From the NCBI RefSeq assembly GCF_019038435.1, contig NZ_JAGPOX010000019.1:1-64000 (forward strand): a stretch of DNA of 64,000 nt. The letters are read 5' to 3'. This document shows positions 38,765 through 47,839 of this stretch, piece by piece. Below the pieces are notes generated by a model. That model was not told where the DNA came from. It did not search any database and was given only the letters and a program-made list of their open reading frames with translations. Position numbers and translations under genes: made by a program. Every line of letters starts with the position of its first letter. The first letter of the stretch is position 1. Source of the stretch: Nocardia alni (GTDB taxonomy: Bacteria > Actinomycetota > Actinomycetes > Mycobacteriales > Mycobacteriaceae).

Positions 38765-40093
38765 ATGACCGATCCGGTACTGACCGAAATGCTGACCATG
38801 CTCGAGGCCAACCCGGACCTGCTGCCGGTGCGCGTGCGGGTGATCGAATTGCTGGTCGACCACGCCCGTCACCCCGAGGCTCTCACTCATTGCGCGACCG
38901 CTCTGGCGCAGGACCCCGGCAATGTCGTGGTGCTGGGGCTGTTGCAACGCTGTACGGCTGCACTGGCGGCCCAGCCGCCGGATCCGGTTGCCGCAGCGCC
39001 CGATTCATCCCTTTCCGCCGCTGACGATCCGGCCGATACCGCCTCCGGCGAGATCTCCGACGACGCGGCGGCGGACGACGCTGTGCCGGACGCGCCCGCC
39101 CACTTCGACTGGGCCGCCGCCGAACGCGAGGTCGGCGACATCATCGCGCCCGCATTTGTCGGCGACGCCGAGGCCAAGGATGGCGAATCGGCCGTCTACG
39201 CCGAGGGCGATGTGGGCAGGATCGAGCGCCCGAGCGTGGCCCTGGCCGACGTGGGCGGCATGGAGAACGTCAAGCGGCAGCTCGAGCTCTCACTGCTGGG
39301 GCCGCTACGAAATCCCGACCTGGCCAAGGCGTTCGGCACCAGCGCGCGGGGCGGACTGCTGCTGTACGGCCCGCCCGGCTGCGGGAAGACGTTCATCGCC
39401 GCCGCCGTCGCGGGCGAGCTCGGCGCCAACTTCTATCCGATCGAGATCGCCGACATCCTGGACATCTACACCGGTTCCAGCGAGCGCAATCTGCATCAGG
39501 TGTTCGAGGTCGCCCGCCGCAACGCCCCGTGCGTGCTGTTCATCGACGAGGTCGATGCGCTGGGGCACAAGCGAAGTCAGATGAGCGGATCGGCGACCAT
39601 GCGCACGGTGGTGAATCAGCTGCTCACCGAGATGGACTCGGCCACCGCCGACAATTCGGGGGTCTACCTGCTCGGTGCGACCAACCACCCGTGGGATATC
39701 GACGTCGCGCTGCGCCGCCCCGGCCGCTTCGACCGGATGATCCTGGTGACGCTGCCGGATCGCGAGGCGCGCAAGGCGATTCTGCGCCATCACCTGAAGG
39801 GCCGCCCGGTGACAGGGATCGATCTGGCCGCGATCGCCAAGCGCACCGACGGCTTCTCCGGCGCCGACCTCGCGCATGTGTGCACCTCGGCCACCCAGCT
39901 GGCGATGGCCGAGTCGATCCGTTCGGGTGTCGTGCGCCCGGTCGGCATGCGCGATATCGAGTCCGCGCTCGCGCAGGTGCGGCCCAGCGCGGCGGCCTGG
40001 TTCGAATCCGCCCGCAACGTCGTGGAATTCGCGAACAACGACGGCACCTACGATGAACTGGCCAAATATATGCGCGAGAAGAAGTTCCGGTAG
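38765..40093 (+). CDS. AAA-family ATPase (Cdc48/FtsH-like) with N-terminal helical repeat
   Basis: 442 residues from ATG 38765, with GAAGGGGG upstream. Residues 1-70 form a TPR-like helical hairpin region. An acidic, Ala/Asp-rich linker covers 75-115. The classical AAA module has Walker A GPPGCGKT at 202-209, Walker B LFIDEVDA at 258-265, sensor N307 and arginine fingers near 318-321 (RRPGRFD), ending with the AAA lid. It likely remodels or unfolds a protein partner. The next gene encodes a TPR membrane protein 19 bases downstream, a probable partner. Confidence 0.85.
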   Translation: MTDPVLTEMLTMLEANPDLLPVRVRVIELLVDHARHPEALTHCATALAQDPGNVVVLGLLQRCTAALAAQPPDPVAAAPDSSLSAADDPADTASGEISDDAAADDAVPDAPAHFDWAAAEREVGDIIAPAFVGDAEAKDGESAVYAEGDVGRIERPSVALADVGGMENVKRQLELSLLGPLRNPDLAKAFGTSARGGLLLYGPPGCGKTFIAAAVAGELGANFYPIEIADILDIYTGSSERNLHQVFEVARRNAPCVLFIDEVDALGHKRSQMSGSATMRTVVNQLLTEMDSATADNSGVYLLGATNHPWDIDVALRRPGRFDRMILVTLPDREARKAILRHHLKGRPVTGIDLAAIAKRTDGFSGADLAHVCTSATQLAMAESIRSGVVRPVGMRDIESALAQVRPSAAAWFESARNVVEFANNDGTYDELAKYMREKKFR

Positions 40094-40112
40094 GAGCGCT
40101 GCGGGACGCGTG

Positions 40113-41165
40113 ATGGCCGATATCGAGCGGGCGAAGGTCCTGATCGAGCTGCGCCGCTTGGACGAGGCCCGGGCGCAGTTGGCCGCGGTGCTGGCCGTCC
40201 AGCCCGACAATGCCGAGGCCACAACGTATCTCGCTCAGGCGGCCTACCTGGATCGGAACTTCGCCGAGGCCGCCGTGCAGAGCGCGGCGGCCCTGCGTAT
40301 CCAGCCGCGCAACCAGTTCGCGATGCGGATCCACGCGCTGGCGCTGCTGAATCTGGGCCCGGACGCGCGCAGGCAGGCGCAGGAGGTCGCGCGCCGAGCG
40401 GTCGCCCTCGCGCCCGAGTTCGCCGAGAATCACCGGATTTTGGCGATCGTGCTGCGGGAACGCAACAACCTGCCCGAGGCGCTGGCCGTCATCGATCGGG
40501 CCGTGCAACTCGATCCCGACGAGGCCGACATTCATCTGGTGCGCGGCTCGATCCTGCGCCGGCTGGGCCGGTGCGGCGACCGGCTGCGGCCCGGTCCGGC
40601 CGCCGAGGCATATCGCACCGCGCTGCGCCTGGAACCCGAAAACGCCCATGCCGTGCACGATCTCGCGGTCGTCGATCTCAACGGCCGCCGTCTGCGCTCG
40701 GCCCTGCGGGGCATCCTGACCGCGGCGACGATGGATCCGCGTCTGGTTCCGCTGGTGCGCACCAATACCGCGACGGTGCTGCGCCTGGCGATGCGACGGG
40801 TGCACTGGGCCCTGGTGATCATCGCGTGGCTGACCGTGGTGATCGGATTCCAGCAGGCCGGCGACGATCCCGCGCGCGACTCGTCGTATCTGAACACCCC
40901 GGGACGGATCGCCGGCGCGATCGGGCTGGGCGGGCTCGCCGTGCTGTCGGCGTGGTGGGTGCGTGTCGTGCCGCGGCGGCGTTTGCGTTTCGTACTCGCC
41001 GCGTCGTGGTCGAATCCGGCTACCGCTCTACGGATGGTCGTACTGGCGGTGGGGCTGCTGCTGTGCCTGGTGGGGGTCGCGGCGGGTATCCGGGCGTCGG
41101 TGGAACTCGCGCTGCCGCTGCTGTTGGTTTCCGGCGTGATTCTGCGTCTGCGGCGCGTCTCCTGA
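40113..41165 (+). CDS. TPR-repeat membrane protein, partner of the AAA ATPase
   Basis: 350 residues from ATG 40113 (GTG 40110 also possible). Residues 1-210 are TPR repeats (IELRRLDEARAQLAAVLAVQPDNAEATTYLAQAAYLDRNF and following). Three or four hydrophobic segments come after: about 230-250, 266-286 and 306-345. So a cytosolic TPR platform is anchored by a C-terminal membrane domain. It follows the AAA ATPase with a short gap. No named family recognised beyond TPR. Confidence 0.78.
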   Translation: MADIERAKVLIELRRLDEARAQLAAVLAVQPDNAEATTYLAQAAYLDRNFAEAAVQSAAALRIQPRNQFAMRIHALALLNLGPDARRQAQEVARRAVALAPEFAENHRILAIVLRERNNLPEALAVIDRAVQLDPDEADIHLVRGSILRRLGRCGDRLRPGPAAEAYRTALRLEPENAHAVHDLAVVDLNGRRLRSALRGILTAATMDPRLVPLVRTNTATVLRLAMRRVHWALVIIAWLTVVIGFQQAGDDPARDSSYLNTPGRIAGAIGLGGLAVLSAWWVRVVPRRRLRFVLAASWSNPATALRMVVLAVGLLLCLVGVAAGIRASVELALPLLLVSGVILRLRRVS

Positions 41166-41321
41166 TCGACCGCGTCGCTCCGACGGACTAGGGCGTTCCG
41201 TGGCGGTCGTCCGCATCGCCGCGAATTCGTAGGAAGCTCCAGTTGTCCAGATGTGGGACGACCCACTGAAATAGCCGGGACGGGCTCGCGTGCGATCTCC
41301 TCTCTCTGGATTAAATCTATA

Positions 41322-41342
41322 TCTTGACTAATTCCAGAAAAG
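41322..41342 (+). promoter_or_regulatory. Candidate FurA operator/promoter region upstream of furA
   Basis: AT-rich block in a GC-rich context, containing TCTTGACTAATTCCAGAAAA, 15 to 36 bases before the furA ATG. AT-rich elements of this sort are the known autoregulatory sites in mycobacterial and Streptomyces furA-catalase operons. The match is from memory. Confidence 0.5.
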
Positions 41343-41357
41343 AGGCAGACTGGGTTC

Positions 41358-41801
41358 ATGCACACCGACCACTTCGACCCGCGCAGACAGTTGCGCGCCG
41401 CGGGCCTGCGGGTTACGGCCCCGCGGGTGGCGGTGCTGGATGTGGTTGTCGCGCAACCGCATTCGGATGCCGATCGGGTGACGGCCGCGGTTCGCGAGCG
41501 GCTGGGTTCGGTCTCGACGCAGGCCGTCTACGACGTTCTGCGGGCGTGCGTGGGCGCCGGTCTGCTGCGGCGGATCGAGCCCGCCGGATCCGCCGCGCGG
41601 TACGAGACCCGGACTGGTGATAACCACCACCACCTGGTGTGCAGGAGTTGCGGCACGGTCGTGGACGTGGACTGTGTCGTGGGCAGCGCACCCTGCCTCG
41701 AACCGTCGGATGCGCACGGTTTCGCGATCGACGAGGCCGAGGTCGTGTTCTGGGGCCTGTGCCCCGATTGTTCCCCATCAGCCCGAGGAGGCGTCGAATG
41801 A
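41358..41801 (+). CDS. furA: Fur-family peroxide-sensing repressor (FurA-type)
   Basis: 147 residues. Winged helix [20 protein letters not shown]...[22 protein letters not shown]. Metal ligands: H90-H92 with C95xxC98 and C135xxC138, as in FurA/CatR regulators. The catalase gene starts inside its stop codon (ATGA), so the repressor and its target are translationally coupled. It presumably represses the operon until oxidised by peroxide. Confidence 0.92.
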   Translation: MHTDHFDPRRQLRAAGLRVTAPRVAVLDVVVAQPHSDADRVTAAVRERLGSVSTQAVYDVLRACVGAGLLRRIEPAGSAARYETRTGDNHHHLVCRSCGTVVDVDCVVGSAPCLEPSDAHGFAIDEAEVVFWGLCPDCSPSARGGVE

Positions 41802-43279
41802 CCGAGCAGGCCAAGCAATCTGCCAACACCAAGCCGACAACCACCAACACCGGCGTGCCGGTGGTCAGTGACGACGAGTCGCTGACCGCGGGCGCGCAGG
41901 GCCCGATCGTGCTGCACGACCACTACCTGATCGAGAAGCTCGCCCAGTTCAACCGGGAACGGGTGCCGGAGCGGATCGTGCACGCCAAGGGCGCCGGCGC
42001 GTACGGCGAGCTGGTGGTGACCAACGACGTCAGCCGGTTCACCAAGGCGGATCTGTTCCAGCCGGGCAGGCGCACCGAATCGCTGGCGCGCTTCTCCACC
42101 GTCGCCGGTGAGCAGGGCAGCCCGGACACCTGGCGCGATCCGCGCGGTTTCGCGGTGAAGTTCTACACCCGTGAGGGCAACTACGACCTCGTCGGCAACG
42201 ACACCCCGGTCTTCTTCATCAAGGACCCGATCAAATTCCCCGACTTCATCCGCTCACAGAAGCGCCTGCCCGGCAGTGGCCTGCGGGACCACAACATGCA
42301 GTGGGACTTCTGGACCCTGCGCCCGGAGACCGCGCACCAGGTGACCTGGCTGATGGGCGACCGCGGCGTCCCGGCCACCTACCGCCACATGAACGGCTAC
42401 GGCTCGCACACCTACCAGTGGGTCAACGCCGAGGGGGAGCGTTTCTGGGTCAAGTACCACTTCAAGACCGATCAGGGCGTGCAGAACCTGACCCAGGCCG
42501 ACGCCGATCGCCTGGCCGGTACCGATCCGGACTTCCATCGCCAGGACCTGTACGAGGCCATCGAGCGCGGCGAGTTCCCGAGCTGGACCCTGCATGTGCA
42601 GGTGATGCCGGAGAACGAGGCCGAGTCCTACCGATTCAATCCGTTCGACTTGACCAAGGTGTGGTCGCACAAGGATTACCCGCTGATCGAGGTGGGTCGC
42701 TGGACGCTGAACCGCAACCCGCAGAACTACTTCGTGGATATCGAGCAGGCCGCGTTCGAGCCGTCGAATCTCGTTCCGGGCATCGGCTATTCGCCCGACA
42801 AGATGCTGCTGGGCCGCGTATTCGCCTACGCCGACGCGCATCGCTACCGGATCGGCACGAATTACGCTCAGCTGCCCTCGAACCGGCCCCGCGCCGCGGA
42901 GGTGAACACCTACTCCAAGGAGGGGGCGATGCGATATGAGTTCAACGCTCCCGATGTGCCGGTGTACGCGCCGAACTCGTTCGGCGGCCCGCACGCCGAT
43001 CCCGCCCGCGCCGGTGATGAGGGCATCTGGGAGTTCGGCCGGCAGGCCGTGCGCGCCGGATACGTCCAGCACCGCGAGGACGGCGACTTCACCCAGGCCG
43101 GAACCCTGGTTCGCGAGGTCTACAACGACCAGGAGCGAGACCGGTTGGTGAGCAACGTCGTCGGCCACGTTCTGGGCGGTGTGCGGGAGCCGGTCCTGAG
43201 CCGGGTCTTCGACTACTGGAAGAGCGTCGACCCGGAGATCGGCAAGCGGATCGAGGAGGGCGTGCGCAGCGCCGGCTGA
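41798..43279 (+). CDS. katA: Monofunctional haem catalase
   Basis: 493 residues, small-subunit (clade 3) size. Active-site H62 in [12 protein letters not shown], the conserved [28 protein letters not shown] block, and proximal haem Tyr Y344 in [14 protein letters not shown]. Start ATG 41798 follows GAGGAGG; the open frame extends further upstream but overlaps furA. It is coupled to furA. A strong hairpin ends the operon. Confidence 0.95.
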   Translation: MTEQAKQSANTKPTTTNTGVPVVSDDESLTAGAQGPIVLHDHYLIEKLAQFNRERVPERIVHAKGAGAYGELVVTNDVSRFTKADLFQPGRRTESLARFSTVAGEQGSPDTWRDPRGFAVKFYTREGNYDLVGNDTPVFFIKDPIKFPDFIRSQKRLPGSGLRDHNMQWDFWTLRPETAHQVTWLMGDRGVPATYRHMNGYGSHTYQWVNAEGERFWVKYHFKTDQGVQNLTQADADRLAGTDPDFHRQDLYEAIERGEFPSWTLHVQVMPENEAESYRFNPFDLTKVWSHKDYPLIEVGRWTLNRNPQNYFVDIEQAAFEPSNLVPGIGYSPDKMLLGRVFAYADAHRYRIGTNYAQLPSNRPRAAEVNTYSKEGAMRYEFNAPDVPVYAPNSFGGPHADPARAGDEGIWEFGRQAVRAGYVQHREDGDFTQAGTLVREVYNDQERDRLVSNVVGHVLGGVREPVLSRVFDYWKSVDPEIGKRIEEGVRSAG

Positions 43280-43288
43280 TCGATCGTC

Positions 43289-43325
43289 ACGAAGTCCCGC
43301 ACCGGAATCCGGTGCGGGACTTCGT
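43289..43325. terminator. Bidirectional hairpin terminator between katA and marR
   Basis: Perfect 17-bp arms, ACGAAGTCCCGCACCGG / CCGGTGCGGGACTTCGT, with a three-base loop. It starts ten bases after the katA stop. The convergent marR gene ends nearby. Confidence 0.85.
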
Positions 43326-43340
43326 ATTGTATCGACGGGG

Positions 43341-43826
43341 TCAGGTGACGGATCGGAGGCCGGGCTGGACTCCGGGAATCAGGCCCTGGTCGGTGGCGAT
43401 TCGGGTCAGCAGCGCGGTGAGCAGCGCGCGTTCGTCCTGGGTGAGCGCCCGGCACAGGTCGTCCTCGTTGTCGCGGGCGGCGACGCTCAACTTGCTCAGG
43501 AGTTTTCGGCCCGCGGGGGTGAGGTGCAGGGCGTGCAGGCGGCGGTCGTGCGGGTTGCGACGACGTTCGATCAGGCCGCGGTCCTCCAGTGTGTCGGCGA
43601 AGGGGACGAAGCGGCTCGGTGGCATGCCCAACTCGTCGGCTAGTTCGCGCTGGCTGCGACCTGGCTGCGCGACCAGCAGTCGTAGTAAGCCGGCCTGGGG
43701 CGGGGTGAGATCCAGGGTGGCGATGCCATCCGCGAAATGCGCTGCCGCATGGGCTCCTACCTGCGCCAGCAGGAAGCCGACGCCGCCCGATGGGCGGTTG
43801 GCGCCCGGCTCTTGCCTCGTGTCCAT
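43341..43826 (-). CDS. MarR family transcriptional regulator
   Basis: 161 residues. Winged-helix core LLRLLVAQPGRSQRELADELGMPPSRFVPFADTLEDRGLIERRRNPHDRRLHALHLTPAGRKLL is complete. A perfect AT palindrome lies 33 bases upstream of the start. It is downstream of two alpha/beta hydrolase genes on the same strand but seems to have its own promoter. Confidence 0.9.
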   Translation of the reverse strand: MDTRQEPGANRPSGGVGFLLAQVGAHAAAHFADGIATLDLTPPQAGLLRLLVAQPGRSQRELADELGMPPSRFVPFADTLEDRGLIERRRNPHDRRLHALHLTPAGRKLLSKLSVAARDNEDDLCRALTQDERALLTALLTRIATDQGLIPGVQPGLRSVT

Positions 43827-43858
43827 ACGGGCATGGTAGAGATAAAAAATCGTGCTTA

Positions 43859-43875
43859 TATATAATTATTATATA
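43859..43875. promoter_or_regulatory. AT-rich palindrome upstream of marR
   Basis: TATATAAT-T-ATTATATA, perfect 8-bp arms around one base, in an AT-rich island between the hydrolase stop and the marR start. Typical shape and place for a MarR autoregulatory operator. Confidence 0.6.
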
Positions 43876-43881
43876 CTGTAA

Positions 43882-44721
43882 TCATTGTATGTCCGGGGTT
43901 TTCCGCGGCTCAGCGGATTGGGCGCCCAGGAAGCCGATGATCTTGGCGTGGAAGTCTTCCGGGGCCTCGGCGGGTGCGCCGTGGCCCGCGTCGATCTCCG
44001 CGTAGCGCGCGTCGGGGATGGCCGCCACCAACTGCTGTTGCTGTTCGGCGGGGATGATCCGATCGTGCGCGCTGGCCAGGACCAAGGTCGGCGCGGTGAT
44101 TCGATCGAGCAGGCCGGACAGGTCCACGGTGCGATCGACCTCGGTCTGCCGGTCCGTGCCGGGCGCGATCATCTCGACGAACTGCTTGACCACGGCCGCG
44201 TGTTCCTCGGCGCTGATCCGGGACCAGTAGCCCGGGCCGAATGCGGCCAGCGTGAGATGCTGTGCCAGCAGGGTGGTTCCGTGCTCGGCGTCGGCGCGGA
44301 AAAGGCCGATCCAGTACCGGAATTCGGCGTCCATCCGGGTGTCGGTGCGTACCCATCCGGCATGCAGCAGCAGCGAGCGCACCCGCTGGGGATCGGTCGC
44401 GGCCAGATGTGCGGCGATTGCCGAGCCGAGGGAATGGCCGACCAGATGGAAGCGGTCGAGCCCGGCGTGATCGGCCGCCGCCCGCACCTCGGCGGCGAGA
44501 TCGCCCAGGGTGAGCGGTCCACCGTGGTCGACGGTATCGCCCGAACCGGAATAGTCCAGGGCGAGAACGGTATAGCGGTCGGCGATCTCGGCGGTCAGCG
44601 GCGCCCACTGCGCGCGGCCGGCCGAGGTCCCGTGCACCAGAACGACTCCCGGGCCGGTGCCGGTGATTTCGTAGGCCACGGTGGCGTTTCCGCCGCTGAG
44701 TTGAACGGTCGTAGTAGGCAT
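43882..44721 (-). CDS. Alpha/beta hydrolase
   Basis: 279 residues. Oxyanion region VVLVHGTSAGRAQW, nucleophile S97 in VGHSLGSA, acid in ASAHDRIIP, and His in IDAGHGAPAEAPEDF complete the triad. It is the second of two tandem hydrolase genes, 63 bases after the first. Esterase or C-C hydrolase activity is possible; substrate unknown. Confidence 0.88.
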   Translation of the reverse strand: MPTTTVQLSGGNATVAYEITGTGPGVVLVHGTSAGRAQWAPLTAEIADRYTVLALDYSGSGDTVDHGGPLTLGDLAAEVRAAADHAGLDRFHLVGHSLGSAIAAHLAATDPQRVRSLLLHAGWVRTDTRMDAEFRYWIGLFRADAEHGTTLLAQHLTLAAFGPGYWSRISAEEHAAVVKQFVEMIAPGTDRQTEVDRTVDLSGLLDRITAPTLVLASAHDRIIPAEQQQQLVAAIPDARYAEIDAGHGAPAEAPEDFHAKIIGFLGAQSAEPRKTPDIQ

Positions 44722-44784
44722 GTGATGTCCTGTTCCAGCGATATTGTGCCGTTGTAATGGTTTCTGGCGGTGACGTATTCCGGT

Positions 44785-45570
44785 TCAGGCCGCTGTGGCG
44801 GCCGTGAACGCCCTCGCGGCGGCGCGTACCGCCGCATTGAACCGGGCCGGTCGTTCCTGATGCGGCATATGTCCCGCGCCCTCGATAACGGTGACGCCTG
44901 CGCCGGGCGTCAGTGCGGCGCATACCCGCGCCACCTCGACCGGGATTTCCGCGTCCAGTTCGCCGTGGACGTAGTGGATCGGAGTGCGCAGCCCCGGCAG
45001 GCGCGGTCGCGGGTCGTATTCGGCGAATGTGTGGAAGTGCTCGTCGATGAACACCCCCGAGTCCAAGATCTGCCGGATGGTCCAGTCGGCGAGTCCGGGA
45101 GTGGTACGGGGTGCGAACCAGTTCGGTATCCACTGGCTCACGAAATTCACGCGGTCATACCGCATATCGTCGATGATCTGCCGCAGCGGCATACCCTGCG
45201 CGGGCCAGTACGCGGGACCGTCCGCCGCGATCACCCCGCCGACCAGTTCGGGATGGGCCAGGGCCAGTTCGGTGGCGAAACTCGCACCGATCGAATTGCC
45301 GACCACGACCGGCCGCACGAGCGCCAATTCCCGGATGAGTTCGGCCAGGTCGGCGACGACGCCGGCGAGGGTGTTACCGGCCATCGGCCGGTCCGAGCGC
45401 CCGCAACCCCGCCAGTCCAGGGTGATCACCCGGAACTCGTTCACGAATTCGGCCTGCTGCGCACCCCAGACCCGTCCGCTGGTTCCCCAGCCGTGCAGGA
45501 ACAGCAGCGGCTGTCCGGTGCCGTGATCCTCGTAGTAGAGCTGAACGTCATTGATCGTGATGTAAGGCAT
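44785..45570 (-). CDS. Alpha/beta hydrolase
   Basis: 261 residues. PLLFLHGWGTSGRVW, nucleophile S93 in VVGNSIGASF, acid in VHGELDAEIP, and His in IEGAGHMPHQERP. GNSIG instead of GHSxG is seen in haloperoxidase/C-C hydrolase-like branches. It diverges from a LysR gene by 85 bases, which likely controls both hydrolases. Confidence 0.88.
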   Translation of the reverse strand: MPYITINDVQLYYEDHGTGQPLLFLHGWGTSGRVWGAQQAEFVNEFRVITLDWRGCGRSDRPMAGNTLAGVVADLAELIRELALVRPVVVGNSIGASFATELALAHPELVGGVIAADGPAYWPAQGMPLRQIIDDMRYDRVNFVSQWIPNWFAPRTTPGLADWTIRQILDSGVFIDEHFHTFAEYDPRPRLPGLRTPIHYVHGELDAEIPVEVARVCAALTPGAGVTVIEGAGHMPHQERPARFNAAVRAAARAFTAATAA

Positions 45571-45655
45571 GCGATAAGGAAACCGCGATCGGCGGCGGCG
45601 AAAAATAGGCGGAACGAGCTGGCACTGATCACCGAAACTGATTAATCTCGCGGCG

Positions 45656-46543
45656 GTGGAGTTGCGTCAGTTGCAGTACTTCCTCGTCGTCGCCGAGGAG
45701 TTGCACTTCGGCCGGGCCGCCGAGCGACTGCATATCGTGCAGTCCGCGGTCAGCCAGCAGGTGCACCGGCTCGAGCGGGAACTGGGCGTCGCGCTGTTCG
45801 AGCGCACCACGCGCACGGTGCGGCTGACCGAGGCCGGTCAGCGGCTGCGCCCGCACGCCGAACGGGTGCTGGGCGCGGTGGCCGACGCCCGTGAGGCCAT
45901 CGACGAGCTGCGCACCGAGCGCACCGGGACGATCCGCCTCGGCACCAGTACGGGCCTGGGTACACGGCTGGACGCGATACTGCTGGAATACGCGCGCCTG
46001 GCCCCCGACGCGTATCTGGAACTCGTCCATGTGGATGCCCAGGAGCGGACCAAGCGCGTGCGGTCGGGTGAGCTGGACGCCGCCGTGGTACGCGGTGATC
46101 TCGAGGCGCCGGATCTGGAACTGCTGCCGCTGTGGTCGGACGTGCTGGTCGCGGTCGTCCCCGCCCGGCACGACCTGGCCGTGCTGCGTGAGATCGACCT
46201 GGCTCGCCTGGCCGATCTGCCGCTGCGCTTGGTCGGCCGCGCGCGCAATCCGGGGCTGCACGACCTGATCGTCGGCTGCTGCCGCGATGCCGGATTCGAG
46301 CCGCTGCTCGGACCGGAACTCTCCTCGGACCAGGACAACACCCTGGCGGCGATCGGCTTCGGCAGGCCGAGTTGGACGGTGTATTACGCGTCGATGGCGC
46401 AGCGGCTGTCGGTCCCGGGCGTGGTGTTCCGGCCGCTGCGCGATCCCGAACCGGTGATGCCGAGTTACCTTGTGGTGCGGCCGGATCCGCCGCGCGCCGA
46501 GCTGCGGGCGCTGATCACGGCCTGTCATGCGGCCGATGAGTGA
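45656..46543 (+). CDS. LysR family transcriptional regulator
   Basis: 295 residues. VELRQLQYFLVVAEELHFGRAAERLHIVQSAVSQQVHRLERELGVALFERTTRTVRLTEAG is a textbook LysR helix-turn-helix, followed by an effector-binding domain. GTG start. It is divergent from the tandem hydrolase genes, suggesting it activates them in response to an aromatic or ester substrate. The operator between them is not clear; CTGATCACCGAAACTGATTA at about 45624 has a repeated CTGAT half-site. Confidence 0.92.
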   Translation: MELRQLQYFLVVAEELHFGRAAERLHIVQSAVSQQVHRLERELGVALFERTTRTVRLTEAGQRLRPHAERVLGAVADAREAIDELRTERTGTIRLGTSTGLGTRLDAILLEYARLAPDAYLELVHVDAQERTKRVRSGELDAAVVRGDLEAPDLELLPLWSDVLVAVVPARHDLAVLREIDLARLADLPLRLVGRARNPGLHDLIVGCCRDAGFEPLLGPELSSDQDNTLAAIGFGRPSWTVYYASMAQRLSVPGVVFRPLRDPEPVMPSYLVVRPDPPRAELRALITACHAADE

Positions 46544-46557
46544 GAGTTGGCGCGGGT

Positions 46558-46620
46558 TTACTTGAGCAGACCCCACCAGTACACGAGGCACGCGAGCACG
46601 AAGACCACCGCGGTTTCCAT
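46558..46620 (-). CDS. Possible 20-residue single-span membrane peptide
   Basis: METAVVFVLACLVYWWGLLK, too short for normal gene calling. It is almost entirely hydrophobic with an acidic N-end and Lys at the C-end, as in bacterial one-helix micropeptides. A GGAGGT sits immediately before the ATG, too close for efficient use, which weakens the call. It lies just downstream of the LysR gene on the opposite strand. Confidence 0.35.
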   Translation of the reverse strand: METAVVFVLACLVYWWGLLK

Positions 46621-46888
46621 ACCTCCATCATTACTCGAGCGCTCGGGACACGCCCAGGACCAAGATCACAAGGCGGCAACGGAACGCCCGCCGGGCCTGT
46701 CACCCCTCGTGGACAGGCCCGGCGGGCATGAAGTGGGTGGAACGGGCCATCGGCGCGGCACCTGACACACGACCCAGCCGTGCGTGGGTGGCGGGGGGCC
46801 GTGCGTGGCAGCGCCGAGCCGATGATCCCGTTCCGAGGAATACGATGCCGTCGCGTGCTTGGTACAGGCTTAAAGGGACCTTGTGGGT
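46621..46888. other. Intergenic region with hairpin
   Basis: Apart from the hairpin at 46686-46727, nothing coding is convincing. With the possible micropeptide the gene-poor stretch is 345 bases (46544-46888). Confidence 0.4.
46686..46727. terminator. Bidirectional hairpin terminator between lysR and the LUD-domain gene
   Basis: Perfect 16-bp arms GCCCGCCGGGCCTGTC / GACAGGCCCGGCGGGC with a ten-base loop. Lies between two convergent genes. Confidence 0.75.
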
Positions 46889-47542
46889 TTACGGAGAATC
46901 GAACTCGTCCACGATCAGCACGATCAGCTGGCGTTGGCGATGGCGGCCCTGGCCGGGGGCGCCCTTGGCGTCGGCCGGCGCGGTCGGACCGCCGCACCAG
47001 GTGATGGGGCGGCGCGAATCGAGTTTGTCGAGCACCTCGGGTAGCGAGGAGTCGATCTGCGGCGTGCGCACCACGCAGATATGGCAGGTGGGCACCAGGG
47101 TCTCGCTGCGGCCCTGGCCTGGTCCGCCGTCCAGCACGACGGCTCCGGCGTCGGCGACCGCTCCGGCACAGGTGGTTACCACGGCGTCCGCGTCGTCCAG
47201 CTCCTCGGGCGTGAGCTGCTGGTGGTCCCGCATGACGGTGTTACCCGCGTCCTCGGCCCACGGGTCGAGCCATTCGTCCGGCAAACCGTTGGGCGTCACA
47301 ACGGATTTCGCGCGATAGGTGCGCAGCGCGCCACGGACGGCCGCGGGAATCTCCGCCTCGGTGATCCGCTCGACCCGCGCGCCGTGGTGTTCGAGGCGCT
47401 CGATGAACAGTTCCACGATCGTGGGGTCGGCGAGGGACAGCTCGGGCGGGGTACGCCTGTTGCTGAGCGTGATGGTCCGGTCGTCGTCGGGCAGCGATTT
47501 GAGTCCGTCGCGCACCCGGCGCAGGAAGTCCTCCCTGGTCAT
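46889..47542 (-). CDS. LutC/YkgG-like LUD-domain protein with atypical C-terminus
   Basis: 217 residues from ATG 47542. MTREDFLRRVRDGLKSL, IERLEHHGARVERI, VVTTCAGAVADAGAVVLDGGPGQGR and the later RPITWCGGPTAP match the LUD domain of LutC, a subunit of the lactate-utilisation iron-sulfur complex. Canonical proteins then have an SATSDIE...GVHGPR-type ending. Here it is replaced by a different tail ending in QLIVLIVDEFDSP, perhaps after a local frameshift. No lutA or lutB is nearby. The open frame reaches 47812, but the extension is low-complexity and unlikely. Confidence 0.68.
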   Translation of the reverse strand: MTREDFLRRVRDGLKSLPDDDRTITLSNRRTPPELSLADPTIVELFIERLEHHGARVERITEAEIPAAVRGALRTYRAKSVVTPNGLPDEWLDPWAEDAGNTVMRDHQQLTPEELDDADAVVTTCAGAVADAGAVVLDGGPGQGRSETLVPTCHICVVRTPQIDSSLPEVLDKLDSRRPITWCGGPTAPADAKGAPGQGRHRQRQLIVLIVDEFDSP

Positions 47543-47839
47543 CAGCGGCGCCCGTCCTGGGTCCGCCGATCGGTCCGGGAGGCTCCGGATGGCACGTTGC
47601 TGAAGTTGGTGAGTGCCGTGCGCATGCGGCCCCCTTTCTGACCGGCGGCGCAGCGGTCCCAGGGGCGCCGCGAACGCGGCGGACGGGGGACGAGCTGTGC
47701 GGGTGGTGCTGGGCGCCGCCGCACGGGCGGACGCGCTGATCTTGCGCACCAGGCTACCTGGACGGGGGACCGTTTTCGTTCGAGGGACGCGCTCTGCACT
47801 CGATTCGCGCAATTTGATGGAAATCCGCAGGTTCCATGG

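Noticed and set aside
46540..46765. Two short plus-strand frames after lysR
   Set aside because: Arg/Pro/His-rich composition, no ribosome sites; the hydrophobic minus-strand frame is the better candidate.
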